A stretch of DNA of 64,000 nucleotides from Monomorium pharaonis (GCF_013373865.1 NC_050476.1:20039686-20103685), one strand, 5' to 3'. Shown: positions 52,426-64,000, counted from the stretch's first letter. Program-made: numbers and translations. Notes: generated by a model from the sequence alone, not told the origin.

Positions 52426-55400
52426 TCACTTTGAAATCGATTGCTCTTCGAGAACCTCATTGGCTCTCAGCTTGATCTCCTTCCATGAATACTGTATATC
52501 CCTGCTTTCGCTGAATCGCGAACAAACGGAGAATCGCAGGAAGTACGTGTCCTTTATTTTTGACGGAACGAGATGGATATTTCCTGCAGCGTTAATTCTC
52601 TTTAGCAGGATTTCGTTGAGCTCATTAGATCCCTGTGAAACATTATAGAGTTAGTTCCACTGCTATCTAGTTAATTCCATTTTCATAGAAATAATACACA
52701 TGATTTTTCCAAACATTATTAAATTTATCATTATTAAAAAAAAATTATTTCTTTCACTTATTTTAATTTAAAATAAACTATAAATTATAAATTATCTTTT
52801 TAAAATCAAAATAATATTGAACATACAAACTTATGTTTGTCAAGAAAGGCTTTTTTTCGCAAATGTATATTTGTAAGAGTAATTGATTTATAAACCTTCA
52901 ATCGGAAGCAAACTAATCCCATGATAACTTCGCCCACGATTTCGAAGCGAGGATCGGAGAGAACTAACGCTTCGAATTCATGCGCTTGAGCGACGTGCGA
53001 TCTGATGAACTTTTGAAGATTCTCGATCCCGTAGAGCCTCAATACGAACCAAAGTTTTAGAGATCGAAATCTACGTCCAAGTGGAATTTGCCAATGCTGT
53101 AATGAAGTATACTCAAATTAATTATATATTTTGAATTAAGTAATGTAAATTTGAAAATCTATCAACCTAACAGACTTTCAAAAGATTTTTACCCTATAAT
53201 CCGGTGCTGAACCCTGCATGTCGTGCTTCAGGTACAAAGGATCGACATTGAAAGCGTTTATGACGTATGTCGGATCCTTAAGCCACATTGCGGAACAATC
53301 GAAATTAACTAACATCCATTTATGCGGGTTGAAATTGAATGAATCTGCCATTTCGACGCCTTTCATTAAATATCTGAATTCCGGGCAAATAAAAGCAGAT
53401 CCTGTAAATCAAAGAGATTCGTTTTAATTCTGTTTTTTAATGAGTTGCTGTTTGAGAAAGTCCATTATTATTTTTTTGTATAATAAAAGAATTAATTTAT
53501 ACCTGCATAAGCAGCATCTACATGCAGCCAAACATCTTCACTATTTGCTACAATGCCCATTTCATCGAGGCGATCGAAAGCGCAATTAACAGTGGTACCC
53601 AAAGTAGCAACGGCCTATGATAAAAAATCAGTTTTTAATTTTTAAGTTACCGATTTTAGTTTATTGATTTCTTTTTAAAGCCCGAATTTCTTAATAATTA
53701 ATATATTTATCCTAATTAATACTAATTTCTCATTATAATGTTAAAATTTAAGTTTATTATTTTTAAAAAAATTATGGAGTGTGACACCAATATTTTTATG
53801 CGATATTATATAATATCATTAAATTAAAACAAATAGTTAATTATAACAATTCAGTTTCAGAGAATTTTTTACATTGCCAAAAAGTCTCTATGTTTCCAAG
53901 AATCTTTTACAAAAGGGCTCTATTTTTTCTCGTTTTCTCTCTGTTTTCTCTCCCAAAATTTTTTAAAATATTATTTTATTAAAAATGTTTGCATCTCTCA
54001 TATTCACATAGTACATTGAAATTTCTCTTTTAGCGATTTTATCTAATTCTTTAAAGAAATTAAAAATACAGGTGTAATAGTAAAATAAGTTAACTACTGG
54101 ACCGATAAACATAAAGATTTATTTTAAAATATTATTATACATTATTGAACATATGAATATAAGATATTAAACATGAAAATTAAATTGAGCATTAATGTCT
54201 AACTAGTAATAGTCGATAAAAGAATATCGGATAAACTAGACTTACATAAAATGGTATGAATCCTTGCTCTTTATCCTTTTTGATTGCTTCAGCGAATGTG
54301 TCGCCGCGTAGCTTATGTTTTTCATCGACTTCTAACTGTCTAAATTTTACTCCACCAAGAAGTCCAGCGCGTTCAACCGAACTATGTGCTTGGCCTGAAA
54401 AATAAATATAATATTTTATTGCACATTTTTATTGCGATTAATTTACTAAAAATTACTCGGTTTTCAAGAATCTGCGATATCGCTTTAACGTAGCATTTAT
54501 TCTTTTATTATATAATATTACTTATAATTTTTGACGATATTCAATATTTATTTAGAATAATAATTTCTAAAACTAAGATGCATTTATATTTTATTAATTT
54601 ATATATTTATATATTTCTTCTAAATATTTTCAACACAATGTACGTAATGTTTTGTACAATATTTGTGGAATAGAATGTTCTCTTTTATGAATATATCGAC
54701 GAACTTGTCGGTATCATCTTTAGTCGCGGTTATATAGCGTACAAAAAGAAGTAAAAAAATTCTCCATTCTTCTAGAACAATAGCTCGTTGATAATATTAT
54801 TCCGCTCGATATTTCTAATAAAAGAAATACCGTGCTTATTATTCGTCGCATCAGTATTCATCGGAGAATAATTCTAGAAAATTTTTCTTTTTCTTTTTCT
54901 CCATTTCGATAAAGCGCGTCGAAATTATTATGGAAGGTGAGAATAGCAGAGAAGTTCGGCTTGTGAAATATAACCGGAGCGGTTATTACGAGTTGCCATG
55001 GCGACAAAGTGCTGCTTGATGAAGTGCCATGAACCCCATACTCACCCTATCACTCCATCCCTCTCATCCCCTCTATTCACATGCTTTTGTAGTGATTGCG
55101 CCCGGTCACTGAAAGCGACCGGACACTTTTCAGCGTTATATTTATTCATTCCAATGTAATGCAATGAATATGAATAAAATATTGTTGTAATTCAATGATA
55201 TTATAATTACTCCAGAGTTTTTAATTATGATTATATAATACAATGAAAAGTTATAAGCTATTTTGTTGACTTAAACTAATAAATTTTATTGCTTTTGTCA
55301 CATCATAATAAGATGGTGAACATTTCTTATTGATAAAATGAAAAAGTTTATAATAATAAATTTTTAAAAGTTATAAAATAGTATTGTTAAGAATGTTTCA

Positions 55401-57319
55401 AGTGCACAAAGCTATCTATTTATGTCATATATTTATTTGTTTTAATGATACATTATATTTAAAAACTGATGATGAAATTATAATATCTTATGAATAATAT
55501 TAATCTATAAAATATAGATTAATTTAAATTATAATTATAATGATATTTTCAAGATTTACGCACTGTCTTTACTTTTATTTTTAATTATATTTTTATTTCT
55601 ATACCTTACTATTCTATACCTTTTTTATACTTAACTTAATTGTGCCTATCATAGCTTATTTAACACTCATCAAGATACATGTCATAGTTCAAGTATTTAT
55701 TTAAAGTCACTGAACGTCACACTTGACGCTTGTTGTTGCGCTGCTTTTTTGCTCAATAAAGATAAACAGGAATCGATTGAATAATAATTTATGCAATAAC
55801 TTTATATTCCGAATGTAGCGCATAAATTTATTTTAAAATTATTTGAATAAGAAAAAAAGTGTTCAAATAAGTTAGATTTGTTTCCGTTTTGATAAAATCT
55901 CTAATAAATTTTTACATATTACTGATACAGATATACTATAGCAAAATGTGTACTCACAAGAACAGTATGCAATTAATTTGCTGATAATCTCGTTTTCCGT
56001 CCAATCAGGATGCTGCTCTTTAACTTGCTTTATCTTTTTGGCCTTCGCTCCTAGCAGCGCTACTAAAGTGGCTTCGCTAGCAGTGCCCTGTAGGTGAAAA
56101 TTACATCTTAAACAAGCTTAATAGCTCCCTCGTCTTCCGATATAAACTATCTTGTAGAGATAAAGATTAAGTATCTTTTGTAAATGTAATGCTGTTTGAA
56201 ATGTCATTTACCTGAATGACGCCACCACCTTTACCACCGCTGGAGGCAAGAAATTCTTTTGGCAAGTCCAGCATTTTTCCTAGCCAATCCAGTACGACTA
56301 CTTCTAGTTCTGTACAGGCTGGACTCGCGATCTGAGATTCAGGAAAGTGAATATTAAAAATGATTAATAAGATAACGTGTATTTAATACTCTCAGCGTTT
56401 GATATATTTCCTCATTTTATAGTATTTTTAATCTTTTACAAAAATTAAGAACGTTATTTTAAAAAATAAATATTTTATTATTATTAATATTACTTTTTTT
56501 ATTAATGTTTTTATCGTGAAAAATAGATTTTGTTATTAAAGATATAAATAAGGATCTTAACAATTATTGCAGAACATGTTAATTGACACAATTCTCAAAG
56601 TGAAGAGAGGCAAAACACTTACAATAATCATTCGAGATAAGTAAAACATTCGTATTTGTCAATTGCAAGTGCTTATGTCAAGTGTAAGTACTTACCCACG
56701 TGAATCCGATGCACGCAATAGCTCCGCTTAACATATCGGCCAAAATCGCTGGATACGATTGCGCAGTGGGAAAGTATGCGTGGAATTTTGGACTATGCCA
56801 GTGAGTAACCTAAACAATTTTATCGTAATTTAATTCTTGCTTGCGCAACATCGTAGATGCCAATGATATAATTAATTAATCTAATTCTTTAATTTTTATA
56901 TTATTACGGTTTTCTTTTGTGATATATAGTTCAATTATTGTAATCGTCTCAATAGATCAATGATTTATCTAAGGTAATTACGTACACCTGGCATTATCAC
57001 TCTTTCGATATCGGCCATTATATCCTTCCACTGTTCAGGAGTTTGTGGTGCTTCGGATGGCAAGAGGGGTTTCATGTATCCTGGCTCTACTGTGGGCAAA
57101 ACTCGCCTGGAAATATTTGAAATATTTTCATACGCACAAAAAATATATGTAAAGTACAAAATAATATATAAATTAGTTTTTAATGCAGATTTATCTTAAA
57201 ACGATTTTTTTATTACGGTATGTGGTTTTTATCACTTACCTGTCTCTAATATTTTCCAAATAGTTTGTGATGTACTCCGCCATCTCCTTGGCGTAAATCT
57301 TGAAGCTATCGGGATCCAT
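52426..57319 (-). CDS. Ddc: Aromatic L-amino-acid (DOPA) decarboxylase, ten coding exons, complete
   Basis: This is a pyridoxal-phosphate (PLP) enzyme of fold type I, group II decarboxylases, cytosolic and normally a homodimer. It makes dopamine from L-DOPA and serotonin from 5-hydroxytryptophan, for neurons and for cuticle tanning. The coding exons in reading order are 57319-57240, 57106-56986, 56809-56696, 56331-56212, 56087-55958, 54394-54246, 53614-53503, 53401-53193, 53096-52896 and 52632-52426. They sum to 1443 bases, or 480 residues plus TGA, and all nine introns are GT-AG. The start is the conserved MDPDSFKIYAKEMAEYI beginning. Residue numbers coincide with mammalian AADC. Thr82, Ala148-Ser149, His192 (in QAHSSVERAG, stacking on PLP), Thr246, Asp271 (in HVDAAYAG), the Schiff-base Lys303 (in NFNPHKW) and the catalytic-loop Tyr332 (in DPLYLKHDMQG) are all present. 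His192 with Tyr332 argues for decarboxylase rather than the related DOPA-aldehyde synthase. One oddity is Cys189, where flies and mammals have Asp. Tyrosine or histidine decarboxylase is much less likely given the close match to fly Ddc throughout. Confidence 0.95.
54395..55957 (-). other. Ddc intron 5 (largest coding intron)
   Basis: This 1563-base intron splits codon 189, with one base of the codon upstream. It starts GTGAGTA and ends TTTTTCAG on the minus strand. Most of it is AT-rich. A more complex block at about 54700-55140 contains GC-richer sequence and a Grainyhead-like TCCGGTTA. No exon is evident inside. The other coding introns are 133, 176, 364, 124, 631, 101, 96 and 263 bases in transcript order. 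Confidence 0.7.
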
Positions 57320-57336
57320 GATTTGTCTTCTTCTAT
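57320..57336 (-). other. Probable 5' untranslated part of Ddc exon 2
   Basis: On the minus strand a pyrimidine-rich acceptor, CTCCTCTATTGTAG, ends at 57337, only 17 bases before the start codon. This suggests that the coding exon begins with a short leader and that a non-coding first exon lies farther upstream, as in the Drosophila gene. The splice is inferred, not shown. Confidence 0.5.
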
Positions 57337-58157
57337 CTACAATAGAGGAGATTGTACGAAGATATAATAATATATCGGAAGTATCCGTTCGATTATGCTG
57401 TTACGTATTATCGTGAAATAGGTGCGGTTCTTTAGTATCCTTGGCATATCATTTCGCACGAGTGCTTTGAATCAATGTACAAATGTCCTGCCTATGTTCT
57501 TATTTATTTATCAGGATTGAACGTTAATCGGAATGAATAGAGAATAATAGCGATTGCATTTCCGCATGTTACGCGACGAGAATTGATGCAAATGACTATA
57601 AAAAAGTATCTTGCTATCAAGATGACCGTGATAATTTATAGAAAGCGTGTGAAACAGTTAAAATTGTTTTGCTAGATTCAAGGTTGTGTGTTAATAAAAA
57701 CAACGATTTTAGATAAAAAGAGAAAGTGACATTACTACGAGGATTAAAGCAAGAAATTGCAGCATGAGGACGATACTATCAAGTAGTTGCATAAGAATAT
57801 GCTAAACTCAGTATAATTTTAATAAGTAAAACGAGGTTAAAATTAATAATTTATTACCTTTTAATAATTTATGTCGAAAGTCAAACAAAAGATACGAAAG
57901 TCATTATTAATATAAAAAGAGCGCAATATATTCTATAATCTAGTTTCTTAAGTACGGTACATTATTTTGTAAGTAATTAACAATTCTGTAAATAATCATA
58001 GATAATAGTGAGTAATAATTTCGTTATAACATAACTCTACTTTCTTAGAAGAGATCTGCTTTTGTCATTGTTCATTATTATTTATACATAACGTCATTCT
58101 CTGTGTCTAATGCATTAATGTTTAAGAAGTTGACAGCTCAAATTTACCGCGTAACTT

Positions 58158-58165
58158 AAACCGGA
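58158..58165 (-). promoter_or_regulatory. Grainyhead-type site
   Basis: The minus-strand TCCGGTTT fits the Grainyhead consensus WCHGGTTT. It lies 0.84 kb upstream of the Ddc start codon. An 8-base match can occur by chance. The assignment rests on position and on the known Grainyhead control of insect Ddc. Confidence 0.3.
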
Positions 58166-58508
58166 TAGCATCACTATTTGCGTCAGTACTAGCGCATCTA
58201 CTTTCTATCCTCTTTCTAATAAAAATTTTAGATGACAAAAATGAGCATATACGTAAATACATTTGGCCTTTCGAGTGAGATGTTTAATAAGCCTAGACAT
58301 CGATAATCAGCGATGTAGAGCCAATGACGTAGGTCTTAAGAAACTCGGCAGGTGAGGGAGGCATATGTGTTTATGTGTTGCCAGATAGAATGTCCACGTG
58401 AGATCGAGAGTGGAGAAGGAGAAGGACAACGAGATCGAAAGAGCGGTTGTGACGATCAGTAAAATCGCCTTCGCGTGGAGAAGTAAGAGTGAATTCGCCA
58501 TAATGACC

Positions 58509-58517
58509 ATGACTCAT
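58509..58517. promoter_or_regulatory. AP-1 consensus site
   Basis: ATGACTCAT is a full palindromic match to the AP-1 (Jun/Fos) site. It lies about 350 bases from the Grainyhead-type site, in the presumed Ddc control region. Confidence 0.35.
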
Positions 58518-60736
58518 TTTCATGGAGCTGGTTTCGTTCGAATCGCCGCCTATCCTATCGTACGTCGAAGCACGATTTTGTGTCTGCTACGGTTTTTTAC
58601 CCACTCGCACTATGACGTACTCGCGAAATATTGCAATGGATTTTTTATGAGCAATCGTAAGAGGCTAAATCGTGTGTTCTTTGCTTCACATTTTTTTTTT
58701 TTTTTTTTTGAGTTGGTTAAATTTAATCGCATCAATTTTGATAGTGCGTGAAGAGGCAAAAAGGCAGTAGATAAAAAGCAAGACAGAAAGCAAAGAATAC
58801 ATTACAGATTAGTCTGAGAGGATGAAAAAAAGTTGCATTTTAATAATTAATTCTTAAATAATATTACGCAAATTTTACACACAATAAGATATTTAATGAT
58901 ACCAGTAAGATATCTATGCAGATTTTTTACTTTGTATCACGGAATGACATTGTTCTCGTTTTAAAATAATACTATTGGATCTACTTACTCTACTATTTAT
59001 TTATTTTTTTTTTCTTTTACAGTTGGTTTGAGGATCAACATTTTTTATCGTTGAGTAGAAATAAATTTAAGAAGCTTGCAGTTTTTAAATTTCGACAATT
59101 TTTAACTGTCGTGTTTTACAGCTAAAACATTTTTTTTTTTACTTTAGGTCCTGCTTTAGGTTCTGTTAAAGCAAAATTAAATATATTAACAGCTTGTATA
59201 TTAAAGATATTAACATTATTAACAAATGGAAGACAAGGAAAATAAAGCACGAATAATATCGCTGCATTTATTTCAAATATACTCGATTTAGAAAGTAATA
59301 ATTAATTGCTGTTGAAATGTTTTAGTACGCGAGGAAAAGTGGGAAAAAGGAAACAAATTAGAAATGTAAAGAAACAAATGACTCCTCACGCGATAAGGAA
59401 AGTCTCGCAGCGATCAGGGAATCCCCTCCTGATCAGCGAATGTTTCTTGAAAAATAAAAAGTACGAACGCATCAATAATTAGACGATAGTTGCATCATTG
59501 AGCTATGTTTGATTGGGTTATCGTAAAGCCATCGCGATTTATTTATTTGTACCGTCGCAACATAGCATTTCGTTAAATCGAATAATTTTTATGAAATAAT
59601 TTTATGCATAAGACAATTTTATTTATTAAGTAATTTGTTGTCTATCATATATTTTGCTCTGCATAACTCATTCAGATATTCAAGAATTGATATTGCATTA
59701 TAGAACCATTTGCTGCTGTGTATGTATATTTGTAATGTATTTTATGATATTGTAAAATATCTATCAATTCGACCACAATTATCACAATTTTTTTCACGAG
59801 AGGATTTAAACTAAATATCAAATTAAATGCCTATTTTAGCATTCATTTATTAACAAAGCGTTTGTGTATATAATTTTTTTTAAGTATAAATGAACTATTA
59901 AGTATGAATATATTGTATGTTTTTTATCCACATATAAACATTGTGTCGTAACAGAAAATTTGACGAGATGATATTGAATTGCATATGATATTAATTTATA
60001 ATAAGAAAAAGATAGCGTTTAACTTATCGTCATATTGTGATAATGTTATATAGTTTATCTGTATTATTGATTTAGTTAGTTTATCTATATTATTGATTTT
60101 TCAGTTAATGTGTTTTCTCAAATACTGATTAATGTGATAAAAACATCTAAAAAAAGAGTTAAAAAATCTTGTATTCCGCAAGTGTACTGTCGGAGTGAAA
60201 TCAACAAAAATACTCGCGCTAAATTTATGTGGATTTCGAATATAGCACACGTCGAAAACGTTACTCTTATTCGTACAATTATTCAGACGGCAATTTCTTT
60301 TTATAACACGCCAATACGCTAAAAATAATCTGCAAATATTAAATAATTCCGAAACACTCTATTCAATTTTCTTACGAAGTTCAATCAACCTTTTCGAGCG
60401 TGACAGATTAATTTAACCAGCTAATGCAGTTAGCTTTTCGGTCGAACTAATGTCGGAGCGAAATCTGTAGCGAAAGCTTAGTAATTGGTTTTGGATACTC
60501 TGTGCGCACGTTTAGAGACTAACAAGCGCTATTAGAGTTCACTCCTTGACATCAATTATAGAACTTCCTAAATAGTCTTGATTTCGAAGTCACTCAGCCT
60601 CTTGTCGAATATTTTAAAATGCACTTTTTCTACATTGAACGTAAATTTATTGTTAAGAAATTTTTAATTATAAAATTATCACAAGTTCTTGCAATTGTTT
60701 AAACTGAAATTATTATAGTTAGTACCTTCTATCATA

Positions 60737-60852
60737 AGGTTTTGCTGAAGTGTCTAAAAATTTAATTAGATGCAAATTTGAAAATAATTTTGATGATTCA
60801 ACAAAATTGTTTTTAATCTGTATCTAAATTTTTAGATACTTTAGCAAAACCG
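60737..60852. repeat. Fold-back repeat upstream of Ddc
   Basis: AGGTTTTGCTGAAGTGTC and on to AAAAATTT (60737-60763) is the reverse complement, with three differences over 27 bases, of 60826-60852. The 62-base middle is AT-rich. It resembles the other small fold-back elements of the window in size and composition, but its arm sequence is different. Confidence 0.5.
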
Positions 60853-61085
60853 TTCTTTGAAAATTGCCTTTGAAAATTTAATGTAGCGAACACTGCGATT
60901 TATTATCAAATTTTCTTAAATATATTTCGTCACTCAATTTTCTCATATTAGCTGTCAAAAATACTGCTGAAATATAGTGCCTATAATAATATATAAATTT
61001 CTATATGCGTTTCTACAATATCGATTTTAAGGAATATTTTTGTTTTTCCTGCCGCAGATAAAATTGAATTGAAATTCGACTTACG

Positions 61086-61234
61086 TTTGAAGTAACGCGC
61101 GAGCGTCGATAATCTGGCGATTCACTGATCGATTCTTTTTGACAGATTCTCCCTGACAGCAATCCTTTTTGATAATATCCACGTGCTGATTCCACGAACT
61201 GGTGATACGCACGACCAGTGTTCCACGACGAATT
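61086..61234 (-). other. Candidate non-coding first exon and promoter of Ddc
   Basis: The right end of this proposal comes from promoter-like signals. A TATA-like ACATAAAG on the minus strand lies about 30 bases before GTCAATT, giving a start near 61234. Alternatively, an arthropod-type initiator, ATCAGT, at 61124-61129 gives a start near 61126. The left end is the donor GTAAGTCG immediately after 61085. The sequence between is moderately GC-rich and lacks AT-rich simple repeats. The 60-66-codon frames here have no known domain. Confidence 0.3.
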
Positions 61235-61440
61235 GACGCTCCATCCGTGTCGTGCCGCGCTTTATGTAACTCCCCACTCCTTTGTCGTTCACCAGAGATG
61301 CCGTTCTACCAATCGCGATCATGTCGCACGTCGAGATTCGCTTGCTTCGCCCCGTCGCGAATATGTCACGGCCAAAGATCGATAACGGATATGCGATCGA
61401 TAGCAGCTGGTCATTCGGTTAGCGGCGCGTAGGTGGTGGA
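61200..61440. other. CpG-rich block upstream of Ddc
   Basis: A GC- and CpG-rich, non-repetitive block immediately upstream of the candidate Ddc first exon, consistent with a promoter island. Frames on both strands are unrecognised. Confidence 0.35.
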
Positions 61441-62540
61441 TGCACGTTAACTTTTGAATTGCCAGTGACAGGAAATACAATTTTGTTTTACTTGTCCAAT
61501 TCGGACAAGTGTGCGATTATCTGTTTGTCATGATAAATGATTGACTGCTAATTTAACAATCAGTCGCAAATGAAAAAAATTTAGAATTTTGTTTTTAAGT
61601 TTTTAGTTTCATAGTTTCATAGTTTTTCAGGAGTTTTGATCGATGCAAAGAATATTATTTAATTACGAAAAAAATACATTAGGCTGATGAAATTATTTAA
61701 AAGTCTTCTATGTTTTAATGCGTTTTCGAACTAGAATGCATTCGAAAACTTAATTCGTCGTTCTATTGTTTTTAATTGTTGTATTTATTTTGTAGTATTT
61801 TGTAGTAGAAACGTATTTTACAATTCTTAATTAACGTCTTTCAAGGCAAAGGCATCATATTCAGATTGTGTTAAGAAGACGAGATTGTGAAATTGAGCAG
61901 ACATAGAAGCATTGGGAGGCAAAATTGGAGCGCTATCGTTAAAAGCGACATCATTTGTAATTTAATTACAAGTGCGAAATCAAAGAAGCATTCAGGCGGT
62001 AAATCAAATTATATTGCATATAAGCACGATCCCTGCCTGTTTTCAATCGTACATCTTCTGCCACGATCTTAGAAAGAAACGCTCGCTGATTTGGTTGATT
62101 CGAAATTTTGAGCAATTTGATCGTAATCTAGAAAGGAAGCTTTAGGAGCAAAAACAATTATTTTTTCATGATAATGTAATAGACGAAGGTTATTCCTTAT
62201 AGAAAATCAAATAAAACATATTCTAGATTCGATTTTTTCCGAATCTTATACGTTTCTCTTTTATACTTCATTATTCCATAATTGCGAAATTGTTTTCATT
62301 ATCTGATTTTTTTTTTCTTAACTTAGAAAAATTATTAAATAGTAAAAATATTTTTCTTGATAAAACTGTATGAAATGTTTTTATATAATCAGATTATGTC
62401 TGTTTAAAGCACTATATAATCTCATTTCAATATTTATTATTTCGAAAATAAAGATTCTTAAAACAAGAATATTCTTTTAAAACTTTTAAATTATTAATTG
62501 TTATTATATTATGGAACCAGAACTATTGCTCGTGTAATTT
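61441..62540. other. AT-rich non-coding spacer
   Basis: No gene, RNA gene or clear repeat is visible. A minor tandem TTTCATAG pair lies at about 61607-61624. Confidence 0.5.
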
Positions 62541-63080
62541 CCCGACGATTGAAGATTTTATCGTAGTAGGATCGGATGGTAAATCCCTCGAAGCGGAAAA
62601 TGTTAATTCACTTGGTATGCAGGAGCAGCAGAGTCGATAATAATCTTAAAGCGGCTCGGCATAAGAAGACGAAAAAAATAAGTAGTAGCAACGTGTGCTC
62701 GAGAAGAATCATTTCCTTCTACTCGAGAGCAGAAAAGAGGGATGAAGTCGAGCTGAGAGCCTCGACTCTCCAAGGACTCTAGCTCGACCGGACTTCCCTC
62801 TTTAATCTACCGCGTGCCACCGTCTTCTTCGTTCCTTTTTCTTTTTTATTATCGTATTGCTTGCGTGTCGAAAGAAATCGAACAGTAACGAATGCACTTT
62901 TCCCCCGATGCACTGTGCCGTCGTCATGGCTACCTCGTCATCGGCTCGGAGTAATCGCCGGGACTTTCCAGGAATGTGTTGCGAGTCATATTAGGCCACT
63001 CTCGCACGCGTCAGAGATTTAACGCCGTTCGCGGAGCTGTGCCTCTGACGTCAAGAGCCGTTCGGCGTTAAGAAAAGTAT
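62541..63080. other. GC-richer block with interleaved inverted repeats
   Basis: A complex block, CpG-rich in its right half. At 63009-63071 two exact inverted pairs interleave: CGTCAGAG (63009-63016) with CTCTGACG (63043-63050), and TTAACGCCG (63019-63027) with CGGCGTTAA (63063-63071). In RNA this would be an H-type pseudoknot topology. No recognised gene. Confidence 0.35.
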
Positions 63081-64000
63081 AATCTTTAGCAGATAGCGTA
63101 GTAAAAGTGGTTCCTTTTATGTTCCTCCAAAGAGAGTAATTTTGATTTTTACGTATATATTAATATCTCTGTGGGATTATCTTTGCTTTAGCGAATACGT
63201 GGTATTATAATATTACATAAATAAAAAGAAGTGAACAAATGTTTTTTTTTTTTTTAAATGGAAGATATAGATAAAGATTGTGTCTTGTAAAATGTAATTA
63301 AAATAAAATTAAAATAAACGCTGTGTACCTCTAGTTTTTGCTCCAAATATTCCACACACGCATACATAAAAGTTAATAAGTTTGAAAAAAACTGAATAAT
63401 ATATTTATCTTAATTTTTTAAATTATAATAAATTGTATTACTTACTATATAAAAAAATCTTTTATATCGATACATTATATGCATTGAGAATAAGTAATAA
63501 GAAAAGAGAGATTATATTAAATTTTTGTTGCAAATATTTCACAAAATTGCGCACTTGTTTTACAAATTTAGTCATGTTTCCAAGCAATGAATAGACAATA
63601 TATAATGTATGTATTCGCACAAAATTTTGCATCTTTTAAACATTTTAGCGAATTCCACAAACATCCTTTATTTTGTATTGCTTAATGTAAAATTAATGAA
63701 TTTTGAATGTTTTGTATTATAATTAAGTAACTAATTAAATAATAATAAAAAAATCTGGTGTCGCACAGGAGTGTGGGTCTTTAGGAAACAAATTTATTTT
63801 AGACAATTCATATATAGATTTTTCTGAAACTCTCGATTATGGTCGTAACGTCTATACTGATCTAAAAAAGCACAGTATTGCTTCTTACTTCTACCCACTT
63901 GTTTGGCAACATCATCTATTCATCAGAATATTGGTTAGCTAAAGTAATTAAATCAAGTTACGTTCCGAAACTTACTGTGTATAATACGTAACATGAACTA
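63081..64000. other. AT-rich non-coding right end
   Basis: Nothing beyond AT-rich sequence and a 14-base T-run at 63242-63255 can be supported. Confidence 0.5.

Larger units (their letters stand above)
57337..61085 (-). other. Candidate leader intron of Ddc (3.7 kb)
   Basis: The region is bounded by the acceptor at 57337-57338 and a strong minus-strand donor (CAAAC then GTAAGTCG) after 61085. It contains no recognisable coding exon. Notable contents are an AP-1 consensus ATGACTCAT at 58509-58517, a Grainyhead-type TCCGGTTT (minus strand) at 58158-58165, a 19-base T-run at 58691-58709 and a fold-back repeat at 60737-60852. The plus-strand frame at 58398-58751 has no known domain. If the leader exon does not exist, the region is simply 5' flank. 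Confidence 0.4.

Noticed and set aside
52806..52895. Continuation of the Ddc frame past exon 9
   Set aside because: It is intron read-through after the donor at 52895. The family's C-terminal sequence resumes at 52632.
58525..58555. GTTCGAATC, a tRNA B-box-like sequence
   Set aside because: No A-box at the right distance and no cloverleaf can be drawn.

Overview
This is a eukaryotic, almost certainly insect, genomic window. One split protein-coding gene can be reconstructed with confidence. It is a ten-exon gene on the minus strand (52426-57319) encoding a 480-residue aromatic L-amino-acid (DOPA) decarboxylase, Ddc. All nine of its introns are GT-AG. The base composition (very AT-rich, with scattered CpG-rich patches and many GA/CT microsatellites) and the insect-type Ddc suggest a hymenopteran, possibly an ant. 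That taxonomic guess is inference.

Layout. Bases 1-70 are the 3' part of a 5S rRNA-like sequence cut by the window edge, with several CpG-to-TpG/CpA-type differences. From about 70 to 48.9 kb I find no convincing coding exon. This stretch is AT-rich non-coding DNA interrupted every few kb by CpG-rich patches (about 8.9-9.5, 11.1-11.8, 19.3-19.95, 27.0-27.4, 28.0-28.7, 35.0-35.7, 40.1-40.5, 43.5-44.1 and 45.1-46.1 kb). The patches could be promoters, first exons or enhancers of a gene outside the window. Several fold-back, MITE-like elements lie in this desert (8.54, 9.70, 18.98, 20.2, 31.8 and 35.7 kb). Some short tandem and diverged direct duplications are also present.

At 48.9-50.08 kb lies a composite interspersed element. 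It has an internal 283-bp-offset duplication, a second 38-bp duplication and an embedded 10-bp CT-rich minisatellite. The Ddc gene follows, read right to left. Upstream of its ATG, a splice acceptor at 57337-57338 and a strong donor next to 61085 suggest a non-coding first exon near 61.1-61.2 kb and a 3.7-kb leader intron. That intron carries one match to the Grainyhead consensus and one to the AP-1 consensus. The two factor types are known to control Drosophila Ddc during cuticle wound response.

How the parts fit together. Ddc makes dopamine from L-DOPA (and serotonin from 5-hydroxytryptophan) for neurotransmission and for cuticle tanning and melanisation. Nothing else in the window can be tied to that pathway. 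The many longer open frames in GC-rich patches and in the minisatellite look like by-products of base composition and were not annotated as genes. I saw no prokaryotic features, CRISPR arrays, tRNAs or intact transposase or reverse-transcriptase genes.
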